The notes: generated by a model from the letters alone, not told the origin. Shown: positions 1-7,456, counted from the stretch's first letter. The stretch is DNA of 31,100 nucleotides from Succinatimonas sp. UBA6849 (GCA_002449335.1 DKDL01000072.1:71025-102124), one strand, 5' to 3'. Numbers and translations are program-made.

Positions 1-111
1 ATGGCAGAGACAACTGTTTCTTTAATCGTTGATGATGATAAAGACTCATCTGCAGCAGCCTTTAACGTAACCAAGAAATTGAAGGGAGTAATTCATGCCC
101 AATCTAACTAA
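1..111 (+). CDS. C-terminal end of an upstream gene, or a 36-residue ORF
   Basis: An open frame runs from the first base to a TAA at 109-111. The window happens to begin with ATG, so this is either a complete 36-residue ORF or, more likely, the last codons of a gene starting upstream. The visible peptide is acidic around an IVDDDKD stretch and ends in HAQSN; I do not recognise a family. Its last 17 bases overlap the start of the next gene, whose ribosome binding site (AAGGGAG, 82-88) lies inside this frame, so the two are probably translationally coupled. No function is assigned. Confidence 0.5.
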   Translation: MAETTVSLIVDDDKDSSAAAFNVTKKLKGVIHAQSN

Positions 112-625
112 TGCAGAGTATAGAAAGAATTCTTTTGAGCCTAGAATTGCTATCGTTCAGCTGATTTTCGGCATCATTTACGCATTCGTAACTGGTGTTG
201 GCGTAATTCTAGCTTTTAAAGTTTATGAAGCTACCAATGAACAGCCTTATATGCAGTATTTCTTTGTTCTGCTGTTCGGTATTTTAGCATGCAAGAGTTT
301 CTGGATTTTTGCTAACACAAGAATTGCTCAGAACACCGGTGTTCACACCAGTGCTACTGTAGAAAACATTGTACCTACACACGGCATCACCATCGTTGAA
401 GGTATGTTACACATGCCTGATAACACCACACTTCCTATTGAGAGTCGTTTTGCCGGTGAAACTGTAGGTCATGAGTTAAAAAGAGTTTTAGAAGAAGTCA
501 AATCTAAGAAAGTACCAGCTTTATTAGTTAACAAGGATACCAAGCGTCCAAAGGGACAGTTCCTGATTAGAACTAGAGCAGGTCACTTGGACGAAAACTT
601 CGTAAATCAACTGAAAAATAAGTAA
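95..625 (+). CDS. small inner-membrane protein of unknown function
   Basis: 176 residues. Two hydrophobic segments are visible, about residues 19-42 and 55-73, followed by a soluble domain of about 100 residues rich in beta-prone Val/Thr/Ile and basic residues. No catalytic motif is evident. The two helices are joined by a short loop, so N- and C-termini probably lie on the same side of the membrane. The ATG at 95 is supported by AAGGGAG six bases upstream. It overlaps the preceding frame and ends 13 bases before asnS, so co-transcription with asnS is likely. I do not recognise the family. The reading frame is convincing because of spacing, length and codon use like its neighbours. Confidence 0.75.
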   Translation: MPNLTNAEYRKNSFEPRIAIVQLIFGIIYAFVTGVGVILAFKVYEATNEQPYMQYFFVLLFGILACKSFWIFANTRIAQNTGVHTSATVENIVPTHGITIVEGMLHMPDNTTLPIESRFAGETVGHELKRVLEEVKSKKVPALLVNKDTKRPKGQFLIRTRAGHLDENFVNQLKNK

Positions 626-638
626 TTAGGATATAGAC

Positions 639-2039
639 ATGAGTCTTTCAAGTACAAAAGAGATCCTATCAGGCAAAATTGCCATAGGTGAAAAGGTAAC
701 AGTTGCAGGTTGGATCCGCACTCGTCGTGATTCAAAGGCTGGTTTCTCATTTTTAGCTGTGAACGATGGTTCAGGCTTTGATAATGTTCAGGTTATCGCT
801 CCTAATACACTTAATAACTATGAGTCTGAAATTCTAAAATTGACTACTGGTTGCTCAGTTGTAGTAGACGGTACCTTAAAGGCATCTGAAGGTAAAGGTC
901 AGGCATATGAAATCAATGCTGACAAAGTATTTGTAACAGGTTTTGTTGAAGATCCTGATACCTACCCTATGTCTGCAAAGCGTCACAGCGTTGAGTACTT
1001 ACGTGAGTATGCTCACTTACGTCCACGTACCAACTTAATGGGCGCCGTAATGCGTATTCGTAACACAGTAGCTTATGCAATTCACTCATTCTTCCAGCAG
1101 AATGGCTTTATGTGGGTTGCAACCCCACTTATCACCTCTTCAGACTGTGAAGGTGCAGGTGAGATGTTTACTGTAACCAACTTTGACTTAAACAACGTTC
1201 CAAAGAACGATAAGGGCGAAGCTGATTTTTCAAAGGATTTCTTCGGTAAGCACGCTTACATGACTGTATCAGGTCAGTTAAACGTTGAGACCTATGCTTG
1301 TGCTTTCTCAAAGGTTTACACCTTTGGTCCTACCTTCCGCGCAGAGAACTCAAATACTACTCGTCACTTAGCTGAGTTCTGGATGGTTGAGCCTGAGATG
1401 GCATTTACTGATCTTGATGGTTGTGCAACCACTGCTGAGAAGTTATTAAAATACGTTTTCAAGACTGTCCTAGAGCAGCGAGCTGATGATATGAAATTCA
1501 TCGCAAAGCGTGTAGATAAAGATGCTATTACTCGTTTAGAGCACTTCATCAGCTCAGACTTTGCTAAAGTTGACTATACCGATGCAATTGAGATCTTAAA
1601 GAAAGCTACTAAGAAGTTTGAGTACCCTGTTGAATGGGGTATTGATCTTCAGTCAGAGCACGAAAGATATCTAGCTGAAGAGCATTTTAAGGCTCCTGTT
1701 GTTGTAAAGAACTACCCTCGTGATATCAAGGCATTCTACATGAAGCAGAATGATGACGGTAAGACCGTTGCAGCTATGGACGTTTTAGCTCCAGGCATCG
1801 GTGAGATCATCGGTGGTTCACAGCGTGAAGACAATTTAGAGAAATTAGACAAGCGCATGGATGAGCTTGGCATGAACAAAGATAGCTACTGGTGGTACCG
1901 CGATTTACGTCGCTACGGCTCAGTACCTCATTCAGGTTTCGGTTTAGGCTTTGAGCGTTTAATCGTTTATATCACTGGTGTTGGTAACGTAAGAGATGTA
2001 ATTCCATTCCCACGTACTCCTCACAGCGCTGAGTTCTAA
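639..2039 (+). CDS. asnS: asparagine--tRNA ligase
   Basis: 466 residues, the normal length for bacterial AsnRS. It attaches asparagine to tRNA-Asn in the cytoplasm. The N-terminal ~100 residues look like the OB-fold anticodon-binding domain (VTVAGWIRTRRDSK). The class II core follows: motif 2 is FRAENSNTTRHLAEFWMVE and motif 3 is GFGLGFERLIVYITGVGNVRD near the C terminus, ending in the family-typical IPFPRTP. The acidic EPEMAF segment and the conserved C-terminal Pro-Arg are those of AsnRS rather than AspRS. Start ATG is preceded by TTAGGAT at 627-633. The gene ends just before a strong intrinsic terminator at 2080-2109, which separates it from the trp locus. Confidence 0.97.
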   Translation: MSLSSTKEILSGKIAIGEKVTVAGWIRTRRDSKAGFSFLAVNDGSGFDNVQVIAPNTLNNYESEILKLTTGCSVVVDGTLKASEGKGQAYEINADKVFVTGFVEDPDTYPMSAKRHSVEYLREYAHLRPRTNLMGAVMRIRNTVAYAIHSFFQQNGFMWVATPLITSSDCEGAGEMFTVTNFDLNNVPKNDKGEADFSKDFFGKHAYMTVSGQLNVETYACAFSKVYTFGPTFRAENSNTTRHLAEFWMVEPEMAFTDLDGCATTAEKLLKYVFKTVLEQRADDMKFIAKRVDKDAITRLEHFISSDFAKVDYTDAIEILKKATKKFEYPVEWGIDLQSEHERYLAEEHFKAPVVVKNYPRDIKAFYMKQNDDGKTVAAMDVLAPGIGEIIGGSQREDNLEKLDKRMDELGMNKDSYWWYRDLRRYGSVPHSGFGLGFERLIVYITGVGNVRDVIPFPRTPHSAEF

Positions 2040-2079
2040 TTAGATTCACCGATCTTAAGATCAGTGAAAATTAACATTT

Positions 2080-2109
2080 AAGAGATCTCCTTTGAGATCT
2101 CTTTTGTTT
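2080..2109 (+). terminator. intrinsic terminator after asnS
   Basis: A perfect 10-bp stem, AAGAGATCTC (2080-2089) with GAGATCTCTT (2094-2103), closes a four-base loop and is followed by TTTTGTTTT. A second smaller palindrome (CAC-GATCTTAAGATC-GTG with one mismatched pair, 2047-2065) sits between the asnS stop and this hairpin. Confidence 0.9.
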
Positions 2110-2220
2110 TGAGTCTATAACCTAGCATTTCGCTTTAACTTTATTTATCTCTCTTTATATTTCTGTAGCATTTCCAAAATTCACTTCAATTTCTCTTCAA
2201 CATGATCGATTTGCGTATTT

Positions 2221-2323
2221 TTTTGGTGCAAATCACAATTATTTCTGCATATTTTATTATTTTTGTAAAAACTCGTTCTTTTTTGAGCTAGTATAAAGAA
2301 AAGATTTTCAGAGGACAGATTTT
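2221..2323 (+). promoter_or_regulatory. upstream/promoter region of the trpEG transcription unit (not fully resolved)
   Basis: AT-rich region before the first trp leader peptide. TATAAA at 2292-2297, preceded by GAGCTAG, is the best -10 candidate, but no good -35 lies 16-18 bases upstream; TTGTAA at 2263-2268 is too far. The CTAGT at 2288-2292 resembles one half of the CTAG-containing TrpR operator of enterobacteria, but the symmetric second half is missing, so TrpR control is only a possibility. TTTTGGTGCAAA at 2221-2232 recurs exactly at 4637-4648 upstream of the second trp leader. The leader peptide ribosome binding site is GAGG at 2311-2314. Confidence 0.4.
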
Positions 2324-2365
2324 ATGTTTATAAGCTTTAACGGTTCATGGTGGTGCCCTGCTTAA
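2324..2365 (+). CDS. trpL: trp operon leader peptide 1
   Basis: A 13-residue ORF, MFISFNGSWWCPA, too short for ordinary gene calling. It carries tandem Trp codons (TGG TGG, 2348-2353) just before the stop, the hallmark of a tryptophan attenuation leader peptide. GAGG lies nine bases before the ATG. The stop codon is immediately followed by the antiterminator strand and then by a GC-rich terminator hairpin upstream of trpE. When charged tRNA-Trp is scarce, a ribosome stalled on the Trp codons would leave the antiterminator strand free. The NG-x-WW core is shared with the second leader peptide at 4757. Confidence 0.93.
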   Translation: MFISFNGSWWCPA

Positions 2366-2420
2366 TTGCGGGTCGAACTGTTATGCTTAAAAGAAACCCG
2401 CTTTATTGCGGGTTTTTTCG
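2341..2420 (+). terminator. trp attenuator 1 (pause, antiterminator and terminator helices)
   Basis: Four segments can be read. Segment 1 (CGGTTC 2341-2346 and GCCCTGC 2355-2361) pairs with segment 2 (GCGGGTC-GAACTG, 2368-2380). Segment 2 (GCGGGT 2368-2373) can instead pair with segment 3 (ACCCGC 2396-2401) as a 6-bp antiterminator. Segment 3 (AAACCCGC 2394-2401) pairs with segment 4 (GCGGGTTT 2408-2415) as the terminator, followed by a U-tract. Segments 2 and 4 carry the same GCGGGT, which is exactly what a mutually exclusive switch requires. The leader peptide Trp codons lie in segment 1. The architecture matches the enterobacterial trp attenuator. Confidence 0.9.
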
Positions 2421-2437
2421 TTTTTGGACACAGAAAT

Positions 2438-3943
2438 ATGAAACTAATTAACTTTCAGACAAAATATTTAAAAGATGCACATCTCTTTTACAAAGAGTAC
2501 TGTCATAAGGACAACACCGTGTTACTTGAGTCAGCAGAAATTGTTGATAAAAGCGGTGTTCAAAGTTTAATCGGCTTATCAGCAGCTTTAAAAGTTACAT
2601 GCGATGATTTAAAAGTAACCGTTCAAGCTCTCAACAAGAATGGTCTGGGACTTGCTTCAATGTTAGCTAAAAGCCTTGACACAAAACTTTTACAGGATTC
2701 CTTTTCCATTGCTTATAAGAGACCTGACAAGAACTTAGATGAAGCTACAAGACTTAAAGCTGATGGTCCTATGACCGTCATGAGAAAGTTGCAGGCTCTT
2801 TTAAAACCATGTGAAGGTATATTTGTAAGTGGTGTGATTGCTTTTGACTTTATCAATAATTTTGAGTACATAGGCGATGTGCCTAAAGGAAAAAATCCTT
2901 GTTCTGATTATGGCTTTTATGTATTTGATATTTCCATAAGATCAAATCATGTACACAAAGAGACAACAGTAAACGCTTATGTCTTTAATGAGGAGTCTTA
3001 CAAAGAAACTGCATTTGAAGCTTTAGATATCAGAGATAAGATTGATACTTTCAAATCCGAAGACACATTACAGCTTCATTTAGGCATTAAGCCTCAAATC
3101 AATCCTGATCTTGATGATGAAAAGTTTGGCAAAATCGTAAGTGAGATAAAACAGCATATTATCGACGGTGATGCTTTTCAGGTGGTTCCTTCAAGAACTT
3201 TCTCTTACAAGTGTGATGATCCTCTTTTAGCCTACTCTTACTTAAAGAAATTAAATCCATCCCCTTACATGTACTACATCAAAGATCCAAAGTTCACTAT
3301 CTTTGGAGCAAGTCCAGAGTTTGCTGTACGCTTTGAAACAGAGAATAGAATGGTTTCAATCAGTCCAATTGCTGGTACTAGAGCTCGTGGACTTGATGAG
3401 AATGGCTTAATTGACAGAGAGCTTGACTCAAGAATTGAGCTTGAATTGAGAACAGATAAAAAAGAAGTAGCAGAGCATTTAATGCTAGTAGATCTTGCAC
3501 GTAATGATTTAGCCAGAATTTCTAAACCAGGTACCCGCTATGTAGACAACATGCTACACATTGATAAGTACCAGTCAGTAATGCACCTAGTTTCAGATGT
3601 TCATGGAACGCTGCAGGATGATTTAGATGCTCTGCATGCATATCAGGCATGTATGAATATGGGTACCTTATCAGGAGCTCCAAAAATTAAAGCACACGAA
3701 ATCATCTACAAGTATGAAGGTAAAAAGAGAGGTTCTTACGGTGGTGTCATCGCCATCTTAGGAAATGACGGTTCATTTGATTCATGTATTGCCATTCGTT
3801 CAGCATTTGTTAAAGACAAAACAGCCTATGTACAGGCAGGTTGCGGTGTAGTCTTTGACTCAGACATCAAAGCAGAGTGTCAGGAGACTATAAATAAAGC
3901 TCGCTCAGTATTAACCGCTCTTGCAATGGCTCAGGAGAACTAA
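2438..3943 (+). CDS. trpE: anthranilate synthase component I
   Basis: 501 residues from the ATG at 2438. The open frame extends further upstream, but that part lies in the attenuator and begins at a non-start codon, so the start after the terminator is chosen. TrpE makes anthranilate from chorismate using ammonia from TrpG, the first committed Trp step. Near the N terminus LLESAE matches the tryptophan feedback-binding motif of TrpE. The chorismate-binding half is complete: GDAFQVVPSR, PSPYMYYI, ISPIAGTRARG, LVDLARNDLARI, GTLSGAPKIKA, GSYGGVIAILG and QAGCGVVFDSD. It is followed 15 bases later by trpG. Regulation visible in the sequence is attenuation at 2324-2420, with feedback inhibition inferred from LLESAE. 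Confidence 0.97.
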   Translation: MKLINFQTKYLKDAHLFYKEYCHKDNTVLLESAEIVDKSGVQSLIGLSAALKVTCDDLKVTVQALNKNGLGLASMLAKSLDTKLLQDSFSIAYKRPDKNLDEATRLKADGPMTVMRKLQALLKPCEGIFVSGVIAFDFINNFEYIGDVPKGKNPCSDYGFYVFDISIRSNHVHKETTVNAYVFNEESYKETAFEALDIRDKIDTFKSEDTLQLHLGIKPQINPDLDDEKFGKIVSEIKQHIIDGDAFQVVPSRTFSYKCDDPLLAYSYLKKLNPSPYMYYIKDPKFTIFGASPEFAVRFETENRMVSISPIAGTRARGLDENGLIDRELDSRIELELRTDKKEVAEHLMLVDLARNDLARISKPGTRYVDNMLHIDKYQSVMHLVSDVHGTLQDDLDALHAYQACMNMGTLSGAPKIKAHEIIYKYEGKKRGSYGGVIAILGNDGSFDSCIAIRSAFVKDKTAYVQAGCGVVFDSDIKAECQETINKARSVLTALAMAQEN

Positions 3944-3958
3944 TCAGGAAAAACAATC

Positions 3959-4546
3959 ATGAAAAACACCATTATATTTATTGATAACTTCGACTCTTTT
4001 ACCTACAACTTAGTTGATGAATTAAAAGTTTTAGGCAACAACGTATTAGTTTACAGAAACGATACTGACGTAGAGCTAATCTCAAAGATAGCCAAAGAGC
4101 ATAAAGACTTAGGCGAAAAGGTGATCATTATGCTCTCACCTGGACCTTCGTCTCCAAATGATGCTAATAACCTGATCCCAATTATTAAAGATAATTTAGG
4201 CAAGTACCCCATGTTAGGTATCTGTTTAGGTCATCAGGCTTTAGGTCAGGTCCTAGGCGGTAAGGTTGAGCATGCACCTGTGATCGTTCATGGTAAGGCA
4301 TCTATGATCGAGCATAAAGGAGAACTGTGCTTTAAAGATCTGCCAAATCCATTAAAAGTTGCAAGATACCATTCATTAGTAGTTACCAATTTACCTAATG
4401 ATGTAAAGGTACTTTCAACTTATGACAATATGTGTATGTCCTTATATAGCAGCAAGTACAACGTCTTAGGCTTTCAGTTCCATCCTGAGTCAATTATGAG
4501 TACTTACGGCAGAAAGCTCTTAAAGAACGCTATTGAAGAGTTGTAG
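3959..4546 (+). CDS. trpG: anthranilate synthase component II (glutamine amidotransferase)
   Basis: 195 residues, a stand-alone class I glutamine amidotransferase rather than the TrpG-TrpD fusion of Escherichia coli. It hydrolyses glutamine and channels ammonia to TrpE. The nucleophile is Cys89 in GICLGHQALG, and the other triad residues are His175 and Glu177 in FQFHPES. The oxyanion-type LSPGPSSPND motif is at about residues 59-68. It starts 15 bases after trpE with AGGA upstream. A dual role in folate synthesis (PabA) is possible in organisms with one copy, but position behind trpE favours TrpG. No strong intrinsic terminator follows: the hairpin at 4565-4593 (TGC-A-CCAG / CTGG-A-GCA) lacks a U-tract. 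Confidence 0.95.
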   Translation: MKNTIIFIDNFDSFTYNLVDELKVLGNNVLVYRNDTDVELISKIAKEHKDLGEKVIIMLSPGPSSPNDANNLIPIIKDNLGKYPMLGICLGHQALGQVLGGKVEHAPVIVHGKASMIEHKGELCFKDLPNPLKVARYHSLVVTNLPNDVKVLSTYDNMCMSLYSSKYNVLGFQFHPESIMSTYGRKLLKNAIEEL

Positions 4547-4597
4547 TAGAAATTATGAAGTTATTGCACCAGAATTCAGGACTTGCTGGAGCACTAT

Positions 4598-4613
4598 TGT
4601 GATACTAATCACA
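4598..4613 (+). promoter_or_regulatory. candidate CRP (cAMP receptor protein) binding site
   Basis: TGTGATACTAATCACA reads as TGTGA-N6-TCACA, matching both half-sites of the gammaproteobacterial CRP consensus exactly. It lies in the spacer between trpG and the second trp leader, centred about 76 bases upstream of the proposed -35 at 4682. CRP control of a trp block would be unusual, and function is inference. An FNR site is less likely because the outer bases do not fit TTGAT-N4-ATCAA. Confidence 0.55.
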
Positions 4614-4681
4614 TACAAACATACCATTAAGTACACTTTTGGTGCAAAATATCGAAATTTAAGATTATTTTGTAAATTTTA

Positions 4682-4711
4682 TTGTCTTTAATAAACAACT
4701 TGTTTTATTAT
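4682..4711 (+). promoter_or_regulatory. candidate promoter of the trpDCBA unit
   Basis: TTGTCT (4682-4687) and TATTAT (4706-4711) are separated by 18 bases. Transcription would start near 4718, giving a leader of about 40 bases before the second leader peptide. TTTTGGTGCAAA at 4637-4648 repeats a 12-base word found upstream of the first leader (2221-2232). No symmetric CTAG-type TrpR operator is visible here. Confidence 0.45.
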
Positions 4712-4756
4712 CAAGTCATAGAATTTTTACATAAATCATTTTTAAAGAGATTACAA

Positions 4757-4813
4757 ATGAAAGTTGCATTACAAATCACATTAAACGGTCGTTGGTGGCG
4801 CCTCGTGTTATAG
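4757..4813 (+). CDS. trpL: trp operon leader peptide 2
   Basis: An 18-residue ORF, MKVALQITLNGRWWRLVL, with tandem Trp codons at 4793-4798 and stop TAG at 4811-4813. It is too short for standard gene calling. The WWR arrangement resembles the enterobacterial TrpL peptide, and NG-x-WW is shared with the leader at 2324. The stop codon overlaps the antiterminator strand of the attenuator that follows, upstream of trpD. An AAAGAG stretch (4744-4749) may serve as ribosome binding site. This is a second Trp-sensing leader inside the same gene cluster, separating trpEG from trpDCBA. Confidence 0.92.
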   Translation: MKVALQITLNGRWWRLVL

Positions 4814-4878
4814 CGGGGATTTTGTGTTTGTATATACTACTTTTATCAGGAAACCCGCTTAGTGCGGGTTTTTTTATT
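4799..4878 (+). terminator. trp attenuator 2 (pause, antiterminator and terminator helices)
   Basis: The terminator stem AAACCCGC (4851-4858) pairs with GCGGGTTT (4864-4871) around TTAGT and runs into seven T residues. The antiterminator is AGCGGG (4812-4817) pairing with CCCGCT (4854-4859). A competing 1:2 helix is CCTCG (4801-4805) with CGGGG (4814-4818). The same eight-base terminator stem is used in attenuator 1, pointing to duplication or strong constraint. The Trp codons of leader peptide 2 lie just upstream of the 1:2 helix, so ribosome stalling would favour the antiterminator. Confidence 0.9.
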
Positions 4879-4934
4879 GTTTCAAACTGCACTAAGCGAT
4901 AGTCAAAGTTTAGAAACTCATGGAGAAAATAAAA

Positions 4935-5954
4935 ATGAAAGAACAACTAGAAAAGTTATTCAATCACAACTCACTATCTTTTACTGAAACTCAGGACGCT
5001 TTTGCTGAAATCTTTGAAGGAAAGGTTGATCCTGTTGTTTTAGGTTCATTCCTAACAGCTTTAAAGATGAATGGTTATAGCGCTGATGAAATTGGTGGTG
5101 CAGCAACAGCAATGATTGGGGCAGCTGAACCATTTACCCGTGATACCTCAGTTGATGTAGGTGAAATCGTAGGTACCGGTGGTGATAAATTAAAGACCAT
5201 CAACATTTCAACAATTTCAGGTATTATCTGCGCAACTTTAGGCTTACACGTAGCAAAACACGGTAACACAGCAGTTTCATCTAAGACTGGCGCTTCAGAT
5301 GTCTTATCTCAGTTAGGTTATAACGTAAGAGCTTCAAAAGAAGCTACAAGACGCGCCCTTGAAAATGAAGGTTTTGCTTTCTTCTTTGCTCAGGTTTATC
5401 ACAAAGGTATGCGCTTTGCTGCTCCCGTCCGTAAAGCACTTGCAACCTCAACTATCTTCAACATCTTAGGACCTTTAACTAATCCTGCTCACGTAAACTA
5501 TGAGCTTTTAGGTTGCTATGACGTAAACCTGTTAGAGACCTTAGCTAAGGCTCTAAAACTTACCGGTGTACAAAGAGGCATGGTAATCAACGGCAACGGC
5601 ATGGATGAGATCTCTATCTTTGGTTCAACTAAAGTATCAGAGTTATTAGCTGACGGTTCTATTAAGAACTACGAGTTAACCAATAAAGATTTTGGAATCA
5701 CCGGTAACTACACTCAAAACGATCTTTTAGGTGGTACCCCTGAAGAGAATGCAGCTACAGCAAGAATTATTCTTTCAGGTAAAGGTAATGATGCTCACAA
5801 TGCTGTTATTTGTGCCAACGTCAGTGCAATGTTGCATTTAGCAGGCAAAGCAGAATCATTCAAAGACGGTTTTGAGATTGCAATGGATGCGGTTAAATCA
5901 GGTCGTGGCATTGAGAAACTGGAGACTATTGCCAAAATTACAAATGAAGCTTAA
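4935..5954 (+). CDS. trpD: anthranilate phosphoribosyltransferase
   Basis: 339 residues from ATG 4935; an in-frame ATG at 4920 is possible, but GGAG at 4922-4925 lies at the right distance only for the downstream start. TrpD joins anthranilate to PRPP to give phosphoribosyl-anthranilate. The PRPP/magnesium loop GTGGD is near residue 80, followed by the KHGNTAVSSKTGASD anthranilate/PRPP segment, the AAPVRKAL stretch and ILGPLTNPA. It is monofunctional; the glutaminase domain is the separate trpG. It opens the second trp block directly behind attenuator 2 and is followed 66 bases later by trpC. Confidence 0.96.
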   Translation: MKEQLEKLFNHNSLSFTETQDAFAEIFEGKVDPVVLGSFLTALKMNGYSADEIGGAATAMIGAAEPFTRDTSVDVGEIVGTGGDKLKTINISTISGIICATLGLHVAKHGNTAVSSKTGASDVLSQLGYNVRASKEATRRALENEGFAFFFAQVYHKGMRFAAPVRKALATSTIFNILGPLTNPAHVNYELLGCYDVNLLETLAKALKLTGVQRGMVINGNGMDEISIFGSTKVSELLADGSIKNYELTNKDFGITGNYTQNDLLGGTPEENAATARIILSGKGNDAHNAVICANVSAMLHLAGKAESFKDGFEIAMDAVKSGRGIEKLETIAKITNEA

Positions 5955-6020
5955 GTCTTTATAGTTTAGGTATCAGAATCAAAATATGATCATCAAGGTA
6001 ATAGATAATCAAGGTAAAAA

Positions 6021-7442
6021 ATGCTACACACAGAGCCACTAACAGCACAGGCAAAGAGTTATCCTGGACTTAATCACGAAGGTCTTGAAGGTACTGTACT
6101 TGCTACCATCATCAACCAAAAAGTTCTTGATGTAAAAGAGATTGTCTTAAAAGGACAAAGAACTGCACCTTTAAGATCATTGTCAAAAGCACTTGAGAAA
6201 AAAGATGGCAGAAACTTTATTCTAGAGTGCAAACAATCATCCCCTACCTTAGGTGATTTTTGCAAAGACTTTGATTTAGACAAGTTAATTTCCTGCTATG
6301 AAAAAAGAGCTTGTACCATTTCTGTTCTGTGTGAAAAGCATTTCTTTAAAGGCTCTCTTGATTACTTAAAGTATGTAAAAGAGCATTGCTCCTTACCGGT
6401 GATTTGTAAAGATTTCATTATCTGCAAAGAGCAAATTGATGAAGCTTACATAGCAGGTGCTGATGCTGTTTTACTGATGTTAAGTGTGCTTACAAAGGCT
6501 AAATTTGAAGAACTTTTCGATTATGCTCATTCACTTGACATGGATGTGCTAACAGAAGTAGATGATAAGAATGATGCCTTGTACGCAATTTCTAAAAAGA
6601 TTGAAATTGTAGGTATCAATAACCGCAATTTAAGAACTTTAGAAGTTAACCTTGAGAATGCTAAAGAGTTAAATAAGCTCTTTGATTCAAATGTAAAAGT
6701 CGTATCTGAGTCTGGCATTCATACTCATAACGATTTAGTCTCACTAAATCCTATTAGAAACTTTTTAATTGGCTCATCTTTAACAGCTCAAAGCGACGTT
6801 ATCTTCAAAGCAAACTCTATGCTTTATGGTCTAAATAAGCTTTGCGGTCTGACCACAATCGATGCTGTAAAAGCAGCTGTTAACAACCTTGTCTCAATCG
6901 GTGGCCTTATTTTTGCACCTAAATCACCTCGCTTTGTAAGTGATGAGACGGCTCAAAGTTTTGTAAAAGAATTTAAAGGACAAATTCGTTTTGCAGGTGT
7001 TTTTGTAGATGCATCTGTAGATGAGATGGTAAATAAAGTTAAAACTGTAGGTCTTGATTACCTGCAGTTACATGGAAATGAGTCTTTAACTACCATTAAA
7101 ACTCTAAAAGAACTTCTACCTGATACCGGCATTATCAAAGCATTTAACATTAAAGAGTTAAGTGACTTTGATAAGGTTAATGAATACTTACCTTTGGTTG
7201 ACTTAATTATTCTTGATTCATCAAATCCAGGTTCTGGTACCAGTTTTGACTGGAATTTAATTCCTGCATCACTTGATAAGTCAAAGTGCTTACTTTCAGG
7301 TGGCATTGGTCCTGACAATGTAGAAAAAGCCTTAAGTTACGGTTTTGCAGGACTAGATCTTAATTCAAAGCTTGAAAAAACAAAGGGCATCAAAGATGTT
7401 CTACTTATCAATGAAACCTTCAAGCTTATAAACAATTACTAA
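6021..7442 (+). CDS. trpC: bifunctional indole-3-glycerol phosphate synthase / phosphoribosylanthranilate isomerase
   Basis: 473 residues, a TrpC-TrpF fusion as in enterobacteria. The N-terminal half is IGPS: ECKQSSP, CKDFIICKEQI, LTEVDD, INNRN and SESGIHT supply the expected Glu, Lys, Lys, Glu, Asn and Glu active-site positions. The usual SPSKG is SPTLGD here. The C-terminal half is PRAI, starting at LCGLT (catalytic Cys) with GGLIFAPKSPR, LQLHGNE, ILDSSNPGSGTSFDW (catalytic Asp) and LSGGIGPDNV. It catalyses steps 3 and 4 of Trp synthesis. AAGG lies six bases before ATG; the word ATCAAGGTAA appears twice just upstream. It is followed 14 bases later by trpB. Confidence 0.96.
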   Translation: MLHTEPLTAQAKSYPGLNHEGLEGTVLATIINQKVLDVKEIVLKGQRTAPLRSLSKALEKKDGRNFILECKQSSPTLGDFCKDFDLDKLISCYEKRACTISVLCEKHFFKGSLDYLKYVKEHCSLPVICKDFIICKEQIDEAYIAGADAVLLMLSVLTKAKFEELFDYAHSLDMDVLTEVDDKNDALYAISKKIEIVGINNRNLRTLEVNLENAKELNKLFDSNVKVVSESGIHTHNDLVSLNPIRNFLIGSSLTAQSDVIFKANSMLYGLNKLCGLTTIDAVKAAVNNLVSIGGLIFAPKSPRFVSDETAQSFVKEFKGQIRFAGVFVDASVDEMVNKVKTVGLDYLQLHGNESLTTIKTLKELLPDTGIIKAFNIKELSDFDKVNEYLPLVDLIILDSSNPGSGTSFDWNLIPASLDKSKCLLSGGIGPDNVEKALSYGFAGLDLNSKLEKTKGIKDVLLINETFKLINNY

Positions 7443-7456
7443 TATCGGAGAATATC

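Noticed and set aside
2285..2297. Full TrpR operator at the trpE promoter
   Set aside because: Only one CTAG half-site is visible; the symmetric partner is missing, so it is mentioned only as a possibility.
2366..2437. Extended trpE N terminus of 24 residues
   Set aside because: The frame is open but lies within the attenuator and begins at a non-start codon right after the leader peptide stop. The ATG at 2438 fits TrpE homologues.
5986..6042. Small ORF (18 residues, MIIKVIDNQG...) overlapping the trpC start
   Set aside because: No ribosome binding site of its own and no runs of regulatory codons; its frame probably arises from the AT-rich spacer.
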